A program made the position numbers and the translations under genes. From an uncultured Collinsella sp. (GTDB taxonomy: Bacteria; Actinomycetota; Coriobacteriia; Coriobacteriales; Coriobacteriaceae): DNA of 33,287 bases. The DNA is taken from contig CANRSF010000023.1 in the NCBI GenBank assembly GCA_947642445.1, forward strand, positions 1-33,287, written 5' to 3'. Positions 21,148 to 27,949 of this stretch are shown here, in pieces. Under the pieces are notes generated by a model. It worked only from the letters and a program-made list of their open reading frames with translations, did not search any database and was not told where the DNA came from. Within the stretch, counting starts at the first letter, position 1, and each line of letters opens with the position of its first letter.

Positions 21148-21179
21148 CCAAAGAAAGAGCCGCAATAAAAGCAGCTCTT
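21148..21179 (-). terminator. Terminator between def and fmt
   Basis: On the minus strand AAGAGCTGC pairs with GCGGCTCTT (one T-G wobble) around a TTTTATT loop and is followed by TCTTTGG. It would end most priA-def transcripts before fmt. Confidence 0.65.
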
Positions 21180-21255
21180 CCAACAAAGCACCTATCAGCG
21201 AAGACGCCCATCCCTGGCCCGACGGCACCTGGGCGAGACAAGCAGCGTCAACGTA

Positions 21256-21351
21256 GTCCCCGGGGCGCCCGCCTATATCGTTCCGCGCGCAGTTTCGCAG
21301 CGCAGCGAGAATGTTTGAGCACGGGATGATATAGGCGGGCGCCCCGGGGAC
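21256..21351. repeat. Long palindromic element 1 (24-bp arms)
   Basis: Arms 21256-21279 and 21328-21351 are perfect inverse copies over 24 bp, starting GTCCCCGGGGCGCC. The 48-nt interior continues the symmetry imperfectly (ATCGTTCCG against ATCATCCCG). No coding capacity. It belongs with the GGGAC-containing palindromes at 24401, 26135 and 27806, and lies between def and the terminator ahead of fmt. Confidence 0.85.
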
Positions 21352-21359
21352 GGACAAAC

Positions 21360-21896
21360 CTACTCAGTCTCGCCCGGTCGAGCGCCGCGGGCCAGGGCGT
21401 CCTGGTACTCCTTGACGGCCTTGATCCTCTGCATAGGCTTAAGGCGCTCGAACATGGTGTTGCCGTGCAGGTGATCGATCTCGTGCTGCAGGCACACGCA
21501 GAACAGGTCGCCCGTAGCCTCGTAGCGAATCAGGTTTGCGTCCAAGTCGTACGCCTCGACGACGACATGGTCGGGACGCTCGATCTCGCAGCTAATGCCA
21601 GGGATGGACAGGCAGCCCTCGCTAAACGGCACCAGATGGTCGCTCTGCTCCACGATCACGGGGTTGATGAGCACGTACGGGTCATAGTCGTTCTTGTCGG
21701 TGTAGTCGCAGTCGATGGTGACGAGCTGGATGAGCTCGCCGATCTGCGGGGCAGCAAGGCCGCAACCGCCGTTCTCGAACATCATCTTCTTCATCTTCTC
21801 GGCAAGCGCCTCAATCGCTGGGGTGATCTCCTCGATGACGGCGCACTCCTGACGAAGGCGCGGGTCGGGCGACAGTACGATTCCGTTGGCTTCCAT
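21360..21896 (-). CDS. def: Peptide deformylase
   Basis: 178 residues from the ATG at 21896, which has GAAAGG at correct spacing; the ATG at 21902 is too close to it. The enzyme removes the N-formyl group from new proteins, the reverse of the modification made through Fmt. All three family motifs are present: GCGLAAPQIG (GxGLAAxQ), EGCLSIPG with the metal-binding Cys, and QHEIDHLHG with the HExxH metal site and catalytic Glu. The gene starts 18 nt after the priA stop, so the two are co-transcribed. The C-terminus is short and charged, as in Actinobacteria. Confidence 0.97.
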   Translation of the reverse strand: MEANGIVLSPDPRLRQECAVIEEITPAIEALAEKMKKMMFENGGCGLAAPQIGELIQLVTIDCDYTDKNDYDPYVLINPVIVEQSDHLVPFSEGCLSIPGISCEIERPDHVVVEAYDLDANLIRYEATGDLFCVCLQHEIDHLHGNTMFERLKPMQRIKAVKEYQDALARGARPGETE

Positions 21897-21914
21897 GGCC
21901 ATCCTTTCGGGTTG

Positions 21915-24368
21915 TTACATCAAATCATAGGCGTCGACGTCAACGCTCACGCTCACGCCGCGCACAGAGCCCACCTCTTTGAGGCAGGCGTCGATATCAT
22001 CAGAGACATGGTACCCCACGGGCGACTTCACAAGCAGATGGAAGCGGTAACGGTCCTTGGCTCTCTCGATTACACACGAAGCCGGGCCCAGCACCTGCGG
22101 CATGGCACTCCCCGCCCTCAAAAAGTCGGGCGCGGCGGCATGCCAGCGGCGCTTAAGAAGCTTTGCAATGCGCCCAATGTAGTCCTGCGCGTCATCCGCG
22201 TTCGTCGACCACACCAAAATGTTGACCAGGCGCACAAAGGGCGGATACAGCGCGTCGCGCCGCTGGTCAAGGTCGTAGTCGGTAAAGATAGAACGGTCGT
22301 GCTCGGCGACGGCGCGAATGACCGGATCCTCGGGCAGATAGGTCTGGATGGTGACCTCGCCGGGACGATCGCCGCGGCCGGCGCGGCCCGCCACCTGCTC
22401 CAGCAGATCGTAGGCGCGCTCCCCTGCGCGGAAGTCCGGCAGCTTGAGGGCGAAGTCGGCATTGACCACGCCCACGAGCGTGACCTCGGGAAAGTCGAGG
22501 CCCTTGGCGATCATTTGGGTGCCCAGCAACACGGCGCAATCGGCCGCATCGAACTGCTCGAGCAGCTTTTTGTGCGCATCCTTGCCGCGCGTGGAATCGG
22601 CATCCATGCGAATAATGGCGACGTCCTCGGGCAGCATCTGGTGCAGCGCGTCCTCGATCTGCTGCGTGCCCAGCCCCATTTTTGCCAGGTAGCGACTGCC
22701 ACATTTGGGGCAACGGCTCGTGGGCGCGGGATACGGCTGCACGCGCCAGGAGGATCCGCATGTGTGACATTGCAGCGTGTGCGTGCGCTCGTGATACGTA
22801 AGCGCTGTGGAGCAGTGGTTGCAGGTGGGAACGCAGCCGCACTCGCGACACATCAAAAACGGCGCAAAGCCACGGCGGTTATGCAGCAGCACGGCCTTCT
22901 CGCGACGCTCGACCACACGCTCCAAGCCCTCCATCAAGGGTTTTGAGAACATGGAGCGGCTGCCGTGTGAAAACTCGCGGCGCAGGTCAGCAATGCGGAC
23001 CGTAGGCAGCACGGCGTGTCCGGGGCGCTCGGGCATCTCGACACGTGTCCAGGTGGCACCGTTATACGTGCCACGGCGGCAGCGGTCGAGGGCCTCGGCA
23101 GAAGGCGTGGCGGAGCCCAGCACGAGAGGGCAGCGATAGCGCCGCGCCATCTCGGCCGCCACCTCGCGCGCATGGTAGCGCGGGCTGGAACCCTGCTTGT
23201 AGCTGGTCTCGTGCTCCTCGTCGATGATGATGAGGCCTAAGTCGCTGAGCGGGCAAAAGAGCGCCGAGCGGGCGCCCACGACCACGCGGGCCGCACCGCT
23301 GGCAACCATGTCCCACTGGTCCAGGCGCTCGCCGGCCGAAAGCCGCGAATGGAACACGGCGACCGTCTCGCCAAAGCGCGAACGAAAGCGGCCGACGGTC
23401 TGGGCCGTCAGCGAGATCTCGGGCACCAGCACGCAGGCCGAGCGACCTGCTGCGAGCACGCGCTCGATGGCGGAGAGGTAAACCTCGGTTTTGCCGGAGC
23501 CGGTGACGCCGTCGACCAGCACCACGTCGCCATGAGCGTCCAGACGGGCGCGCTCAATCTGCGCGAGTGCCTGTTGCTGGCCGTTGGTAAGGGAGACCGG
23601 CGCCTTGCCGCTTGCCGAGGACAGCGTGGTCTGCTCGCTGCAGCCACGCCATGCACGGCGCTCCTCAACCACCACGACGCCGCGCTTTTCGAGCGCCTTG
23701 ATGGTCGCCGACATGCTGTTGTAGAGCAGGTTGAGGTCGCGCGTCGTGACCGGTCCGCACTGAAGCGCCTCGATAAGTTGGCGCTGGCGGACCGCGGTCT
23801 TGGGTGGCGAATAGTCAAAGCCATCGGGCGTAAGCATCACCCAGCGGTTTTGGATAGGCTTGACGGCCGGGTGCTCAACCGTCCACGCCCCGTCATCACC
23901 CTTCACGACACGTGGACTTCCGCCAGGGGGCAAGAACAGGCGCAGGCACTCGGAAAGCGTCGCGACATACTCGCGGCTCATCCAACGCGCAATGCGGGCA
24001 GCCTCGGCGGTAAAGAGCGGCTTGCTGAGGATAGCCTCGATAGGCTTGATGCGCGAAGGGTCGAGGGCGTTGTTGCCCTGCAGGTCGCCCAGCTCGGGCG
24101 TAATGTCGACGATGTAGCCTGCGGCGGCACGGTTGCCAAAATGAACTAGGACGGTGGAGCCGATCTGGGCATCGTTGGCAAGGGACTGCGGGATGCCGTA
24201 GGCGAATGGCTCGGAGAGCACACGGGTGGGAATGTCGAGGACCACGCTCGCGTAGGCGGCGATGGGGTCAAGTGTATGCTCGGGCTTGGCCGGTGCAGCG
24301 GCGGGCACGGGCGCCGCTGGAACCTCCTCCGGTTCCGGCGAACCAAACAGCGACAGTTGTTGAGCCAT
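21915..24368 (-). CDS. priA: Primosomal protein N' (replication restart helicase)
   Basis: 817 residues. PriA recognises stalled forks and recombination intermediates and reloads the replisome. After an N-terminal 3'-end-binding domain (VVLDIPTRVLSEPFAYGIP) come Walker A VDGVTGSGKTEVY, the DEEH box IIDEEHETSYKQ, and VLGSATPSAEAL. The Cys-rich zinc region follows (CRECGCVPTCNHC, CHTCGSSW, CPKCGS). The second RecA lobe has LLGTQMIAKGLDFPEVTLVGVVNAD and GRAGRGDRPG. The start follows AGAGGTGG. First gene of priA-def; a long palindrome lies 32 nt upstream, so the promoter must lie in or beyond it. Confidence 0.96.
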   Translation of the reverse strand: MAQQLSLFGSPEPEEVPAAPVPAAAPAKPEHTLDPIAAYASVVLDIPTRVLSEPFAYGIPQSLANDAQIGSTVLVHFGNRAAAGYIVDITPELGDLQGNNALDPSRIKPIEAILSKPLFTAEAARIARWMSREYVATLSECLRLFLPPGGSPRVVKGDDGAWTVEHPAVKPIQNRWVMLTPDGFDYSPPKTAVRQRQLIEALQCGPVTTRDLNLLYNSMSATIKALEKRGVVVVEERRAWRGCSEQTTLSSASGKAPVSLTNGQQQALAQIERARLDAHGDVVLVDGVTGSGKTEVYLSAIERVLAAGRSACVLVPEISLTAQTVGRFRSRFGETVAVFHSRLSAGERLDQWDMVASGAARVVVGARSALFCPLSDLGLIIIDEEHETSYKQGSSPRYHAREVAAEMARRYRCPLVLGSATPSAEALDRCRRGTYNGATWTRVEMPERPGHAVLPTVRIADLRREFSHGSRSMFSKPLMEGLERVVERREKAVLLHNRRGFAPFLMCRECGCVPTCNHCSTALTYHERTHTLQCHTCGSSWRVQPYPAPTSRCPKCGSRYLAKMGLGTQQIEDALHQMLPEDVAIIRMDADSTRGKDAHKKLLEQFDAADCAVLLGTQMIAKGLDFPEVTLVGVVNADFALKLPDFRAGERAYDLLEQVAGRAGRGDRPGEVTIQTYLPEDPVIRAVAEHDRSIFTDYDLDQRRDALYPPFVRLVNILVWSTNADDAQDYIGRIAKLLKRRWHAAAPDFLRAGSAMPQVLGPASCVIERAKDRYRFHLLVKSPVGYHVSDDIDACLKEVGSVRGVSVSVDVDAYDLM

Positions 24369-24400
24369 ACACCACCTCTAATGAACGGACCTGAAAGGGG

Positions 24401-24502
24401 TGGGACAAAATAATCAGTAGAGTTTGTCCCATGGCCGATACGAGTGTCGAGCTCGTTGCGTCACTCGAACATGGGACAAACACTACTGATTATTTTGTCC
24501 CA
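24401..24502. repeat. Long palindromic element 2 (33-bp arms, nested)
   Basis: Arms 24401-24433 and 24470-24502 match inversely at 32 of 33 positions, beginning TGGGACAAAATAATCAGTAG. Each arm itself holds GGGACAAA near one end and TTTGTCCC near the other, so it can form smaller hairpins, and the 36-nt centre contains another pair (CGAGTG/CACTCG). Four GGGACAAA blocks thus alternate in direction. Non-coding, between priA and the gltX terminator. Confidence 0.88.
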
Positions 24503-24517
24503 GCAACCCACTCATCG

Positions 24518-24555
24518 GTACAGAAACAAGAGCCCCGCTCGGGTGAACGGGGCTC
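24518..24555 (-). terminator. Terminator after gltX
   Basis: On the minus strand GAGCCCCG (24555-24548), 10-nt loop, CGGGGCTC (24537-24530), then TTGTTTCTGT. It begins 23 nt past the gltX stop. Confidence 0.85.
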
Positions 24556-24578
24556 GGATACATACGTTTGCGCAGCTG

Positions 24579-26054
24579 CTACAGCGCCATCGTGCGGGCG
24601 CGGTCGATGCGCGCCAAGCAGTCGTCGCGGCCGACGAGCGCCATGGTCTCACCCAACGGAGGGCTCACCATATTGCCGCAGACGGCGACGCGCACGGCCT
24701 GGAACACCACGCGCTTCTTAAGGTCCATCTGCTCGGGCAGCGGCTCAAGCGCGGCGTCTATGTTGTCAGCCGTCCACTCGTCCACACCCTCGAGAGCAGC
24801 CTTGGCGGCGTCCAGAATGGCACCCATGCCCTCCTTGGCCAGGCCTTTGTTGACGGATTTCTCGTCATACTCGAGCGTCTCGGTCGTAGCAAAGATGGGA
24901 GCAGCGACGGTCACGGCGTCGGCAGGCATCTTGGTGCGCGGCTTAACGATGGCAGCAAGCGCATCGATCCAATCCTCGCCGTACTCGACATTACCCTCGA
25001 TGAGACCCGCCTCGTGCAGCTCGGGGACCATGATCTCATCGGCAAACTGAGCATCGGACATGCCGTTGATGTACTCGGCATTAACCCAATCAAGCTTCTT
25101 GGGGTCGAAGGTCGCCGGATTCTTGGAGATGCGGTCGAGCGAGAACTTACTGGCCAGGACATCGCGCGGGATGATCGTGGTCTCGCCGTCGAGCGACCAG
25201 CCGAGCAGCGCCAAGTAGTTGACGAAGGCGTCGGACAGGTAGCCGGCGTCGCGGTACTCCTCCACCGAGGTGGCGCCGTGGCGCTTGGAGAGCTTCTTGC
25301 CGTCGGCGCCCAGGATCATGGAGATGTGGGCGAACGTGGGCACGGGCGCACCGAGGGCCTCGTAGACCATGACCTGGCGCGGGGTGTTGGACAGATGGTC
25401 GTCGCCGCGGATGACGTGGGTGATCTTCATCATGGCGTCGTCGACGACGGTCGCGAAGTTATACGTGGGCGTGCCGTCGGAGCGGAAGATGACGAAGTCG
25501 TCGAGCTCCTTGGCGTCGAAGGTCACCTCGCCGTGGACGGCGTCGTGGATAACGACGTCGCCGCGGTCCTCGGGCACCTTGATGCGGAGGACGTAAGACT
25601 CGCCGGCCTCGATGCGGCGGCGGGCCTCCTCAGGATCAAGATCGCGGCAACGGCGCTGATAACCCTGGAAGGGGTCCTTGCGCTCCTGCGCGGCCTTACG
25701 GTCGGCGTCGAGCTGCTCCTTGGTGCAGAAGCAGGGATAGGCCTTGCCCTCGTCCCAGAGCTTCTGGGCGGCCTGCTTGTACAGGTCCAGGCGCTCGGTC
25801 TGGGCGTAGGGGCCAAAGTCGCCGCCCACCTCGGGACCCTCGTCCCAGTCCAGGCCCAGCCAACGCATGGCACGCAGGATAATCTGTGTGTTCTCGTCGG
25901 TGGAACGGGTGGGGTCGGTGTCGTCGATGCGCAGGATGAACGTGCCGCCGTTTGCACGGGCGAAAGCCCAGTTATAGATAGCGGTGCGGGCGCCGCCGAT
26001 GTGCAGCTTGCCCGTCGGTGAGGGTGCAAAGCGGACGCGAACGTCTGATGCCAT
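24579..26054 (-). CDS. gltX: Glutamyl-tRNA synthetase
   Basis: 491 residues. It charges tRNA-Glu with glutamate (and tRNA-Gln in bacteria using amidotransferase). The class I signature is VRFAPSPTGKLHIGGARTA (HIGG at residues 18-21) and the KMSKS equivalent is KKLSKRHG. A CFC pair plus a later Cys (YPCFCTKEQ, YQRRCRDL) mark the zinc-binding insertion. The all-helical anticodon domain follows to the end. The ATG at 26054 has GAGGAGA upstream. The frame stays open to 26243, but that extension runs through a palindromic element and has no family match. Whether it is discriminating cannot be decided here. Confidence 0.96.
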   Translation of the reverse strand: MASDVRVRFAPSPTGKLHIGGARTAIYNWAFARANGGTFILRIDDTDPTRSTDENTQIILRAMRWLGLDWDEGPEVGGDFGPYAQTERLDLYKQAAQKLWDEGKAYPCFCTKEQLDADRKAAQERKDPFQGYQRRCRDLDPEEARRRIEAGESYVLRIKVPEDRGDVVIHDAVHGEVTFDAKELDDFVIFRSDGTPTYNFATVVDDAMMKITHVIRGDDHLSNTPRQVMVYEALGAPVPTFAHISMILGADGKKLSKRHGATSVEEYRDAGYLSDAFVNYLALLGWSLDGETTIIPRDVLASKFSLDRISKNPATFDPKKLDWVNAEYINGMSDAQFADEIMVPELHEAGLIEGNVEYGEDWIDALAAIVKPRTKMPADAVTVAAPIFATTETLEYDEKSVNKGLAKEGMGAILDAAKAALEGVDEWTADNIDAALEPLPEQMDLKKRVVFQAVRVAVCGNMVSPPLGETMALVGRDDCLARIDRARTMAL

Positions 26055-26094
26055 GGAAATCTCCTCGATTGCAGGATGGATGTCTAACCGCACC

Positions 26095-26125
26095 AGTATA
26101 AAGCAACAAAGCAACCTCCGCACAA
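26095..26125 (-). promoter_or_regulatory. Candidate gltX promoter
   Basis: On the minus strand TATACT (26100-26095) is a good -10, and TTGTGC (26125-26120) a fair -35 with a long 19-nt spacer. It lies 41 nt before the gltX ATG, just inside the palindromic element at 26135. Confidence 0.35.
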
Positions 26126-26134
26126 AGGGCACCG

Positions 26135-26252
26135 ACCTACTCATTGGGGACAGACTTAAATGACCAGTCGTTGGGAACGTTCTTAAACGACTGGTCGTTG
26201 AGGAAACTCTTCGGTAAGGCTGATCATTTAAGTCTGTCCCCAATGAGTAGGT
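26135..26252. repeat. Long palindromic element 3 (29-bp arms, nested)
   Basis: Arms 26135-26163 and 26224-26252 are perfect inverse copies over 29 bp, starting ACCTACTCATTGGGGACAG. Inside, GACCAGTCGTT (26162-26172) and AACGACTGGTC (26186-26196) form another perfect 11-bp stem. Non-coding, between the divergent gltX and metK genes. The GGGGACAG block resembles ends of REP sequences linked to RAYT transposases in other bacteria; that resemblance is from memory. Confidence 0.88.
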
Positions 26253-26284
26253 GCGGAAAGGGTGTGAATGTTTGATTTACGCGC

Positions 26285-26346
26285 TATGATGTGCCCTTGC
26301 ATAGAGAGCCCGGCGGAATGGTAACGGTCGCCGGGACACGTTTTTG
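26285..26346 (+). promoter_or_regulatory. metK -10 box and leader hairpin
   Basis: TATGAT (26285-26290) is a possible -10 without a clear -35. Downstream CCCGGCG (26309-26315) pairs with CGCCGGG (26329-26335) over 13 nt, and five T follow at 26341-26345 after ACACG. It looks like a weak terminator or attenuator inside a leader of about 60 nt. It does not match SAM-I, SAM-II, SAM-III or SAM-IV riboswitch consensus as I know them. Confidence 0.45.
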
Positions 26347-26357
26347 AAAGGACAATC

Positions 26358-27638
26358 ATGTCAGAAGAACTTCGTTCCATCCCGCCCCAACACGGGTCCT
26401 TTGTTTTTACGTCGGAGTCGGTGACCGAAGGTCATCCCGATAAGATCGCTGACCAGATCAGCGACGCCGTCCTCGACGCAATCCTCGCTAAAGAAATAGA
26501 GCTGCAGGAGCAGGGCTACATTGCGCCCAACGGCGTGCCCGCCAACGTTGAGAACGTCCGCTGCGCCTGCGAGACCCTCGTGACCACCGGCACCGTCATC
26601 GTAGCCGGCGAGATTCGCACTCAGGCCTACGTCGACGTACAGGAAATCGCCCGCGGCGTTATCCGCCGCATTGGCTACAACCGCGCCAAGTTCGGTTTTG
26701 ACTGCGACACCTGCGGCGTTATGAGCCTCATCCACGAGCAGTCGCCCGATATCGCCCAGGGCGTTGACGAGTCCTTCGAGACCCAGACCGGCGCTACCAC
26801 CGACCCGATCGACCTGATCGGTGCCGGCGACCAGGGCATGATGTTCGGCTACGCCTCCAACGAGACCAAGACCCTCATGCCCATGCCACACTATCTGGCA
26901 AGCCGCCTGGCCGAGCGCCTGGCCGCTGTGCGCCACGACGGTACCCTGCCCTACCTGCGTCCAGACGGCAAGACCCAGGTCACCGTGCGCTATGAGGACG
27001 GCAAGCCCGTGGAGGTCACGACCATCGTCATCTCCACGCAGCACGCCGCCGAGATCGAGGACATGGGCAAGATCAAGGCCGACCTCATCGAGCACGTCAT
27101 CACCCCGGTCATGGCTGCCGAGAACATGCCGTGGGACAACGCGGACATCTACGTGAACCCCACCGGTCGTTTTGTCGTGGGCGGCCCCATGGGCGACACG
27201 GGCCTCACCGGTCGCAAGATCATCGTCGACACCTACGGCGGCTATGGACGTCACGGCGGCGGTGCCTTTAGCGGCAAGGACTGCACCAAGGTTGACCGCT
27301 CCGCCGCGTATGCCGCACGCTGGGTCGCCAAGAACGTGGTCGCCGCCGGTCTGGCCGACCGCTGCGAGGTCGAGCTTGCCTACGCCATCGGCGTTTCCAA
27401 GCCCCTCTCAATCATGGTCGACACCTTCGGTACCGCGCATGTTGCCGAGGACAAGATCGTCGAGGCCGTAGAGAAGACCTTCGACCTGCGCCCGGGCGCA
27501 ATCATCCGCGACCTAGACCTGCGTCGCCCCATCTACGAAAAGACGGCAGCCTACGGTCACTTCGGCCGCGAAGACGCCGACTTCACCTGGGAGAAAACCG
27601 ATCGAGTCGAAGAACTCAAAGCAGCCTGCGGCCTGTAA
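26358..27638 (+). CDS. metK: S-adenosylmethionine synthase
   Basis: 426 residues. It condenses methionine and ATP to S-adenosylmethionine, the methyl donor used by RsmB among others. The family hallmarks are [20 protein letters not shown] at residues about 14-33 (ATP and metal ligands), [12 protein letters not shown] with the conserved loop, [20 protein letters not shown] and [26 protein letters not shown]. Start is set by GAAAGGACA. The protein is slightly longer than the E. coli enzyme (384) owing to small insertions, common in Gram-positives. Single-gene transcription unit with its own terminator. Confidence 0.97.
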   Translation: MSEELRSIPPQHGSFVFTSESVTEGHPDKIADQISDAVLDAILAKEIELQEQGYIAPNGVPANVENVRCACETLVTTGTVIVAGEIRTQAYVDVQEIARGVIRRIGYNRAKFGFDCDTCGVMSLIHEQSPDIAQGVDESFETQTGATTDPIDLIGAGDQGMMFGYASNETKTLMPMPHYLASRLAERLAAVRHDGTLPYLRPDGKTQVTVRYEDGKPVEVTTIVISTQHAAEIEDMGKIKADLIEHVITPVMAAENMPWDNADIYVNPTGRFVVGGPMGDTGLTGRKIIVDTYGGYGRHGGGAFSGKDCTKVDRSAAYAARWVAKNVVAAGLADRCEVELAYAIGVSKPLSIMVDTFGTAHVAEDKIVEAVEKTFDLRPGAIIRDLDLRRPIYEKTAAYGHFGREDADFTWEKTDRVEELKAACGL

Positions 27639-27679
27639 GCTAACGAGAAAAGCCCCAGCCAAATAACAACGCACCAAAA

Positions 27680-27711
27680 GAAGTACCGCCCCCAAGCGGT
27701 ACTTCTTTTTT
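27680..27711 (+). terminator. Terminator after metK
   Basis: GAAGTACCGC (27680-27689) pairs perfectly with GCGGTACTTC (27696-27705) over loop CCCCAA and is followed by six T. Strong intrinsic terminator. Confidence 0.95.
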
Positions 27712-27719
27712 ATTTAAAC

Positions 27720-27763
27720 GGTGGTGAAGATGTTTCGACATGAGCCTACGCTGCGTCACCACC
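27720..27763 (+). promoter_or_regulatory. Compact branched fold upstream of sdaA
   Basis: GGTGGTGA (27720-27727) pairs perfectly with TCACCACC (27756-27763). Inside, ATGT-TTCG-ACAT forms a tetraloop hairpin and AGC-CTAC-GCT a very short third stem, a possible three-way junction. No known riboswitch is recognised, and no T-run follows. It may be part of the sdaA leader or simply a small palindrome beside the larger element. Confidence 0.35.
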
Positions 27764-27805
27764 TAATGAATTTTGCAGCACAGGCACTTCTACCATGTAT
27801 CCTTA

Positions 27806-27924
27806 GTCCCGAGGGCGGGGCATAAGGTCGATCGCGAGTTCCGCACGAGCCGGAGGCCACTTAATGTGGCCTCCGTGCGAGCAGGACTGTCCGAGCAGGC
27901 GACCTTATGCCCCGCCCTCGGGAC
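27806..27924. repeat. Long palindromic element 4 (25-bp arms, nested)
   Basis: Arms 27806-27830 and 27900-27924 are perfect inverse copies over 25 bp, starting GTCCCGAGGGCGGGGCATAA. Inside, CGGAGGCCAC and GTGGCCTCCG around TTAAT form a perfect 10-bp hairpin, extended past a bulge by CGCAC/GTGCG. Its right edge (GGGAC) is followed at once by GATGGGACAAAA. It ends only 26 nt before the sdaA start, overlapping the expected promoter zone. Confidence 0.88.
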
Positions 27925-27949
27925 GATGGGACAAAACAAAGGAGCAGCC

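Noticed and set aside
21043..21357. 104-aa minus-strand open frame between def and fmt
   Set aside because: It spans palindromic element 1 and the terminator, with no ribosome site or plausible product.
21465..22946. 493-aa plus-strand open frame antisense to def and priA
   Set aside because: It overlaps two well-identified genes on the other strand and has no recognisable motifs; the 525-aa frame at 24444-26021 opposite gltX is rejected for the same reason.
26055..26243. N-terminal extension of GltX
   Set aside because: The open frame crosses palindromic element 3; family start and GAGGAGA both point to 26054.
26253..26357. SAM riboswitch before metK
   Set aside because: Only about 100 nt with one simple hairpin; none of the conserved SAM-I, II, III or IV core sequences seen.
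27773..27949. N-terminal extension of SdaA
   Set aside because: The extra 59 residues are translated palindrome; AAAGGAG fixes the start at 27950.
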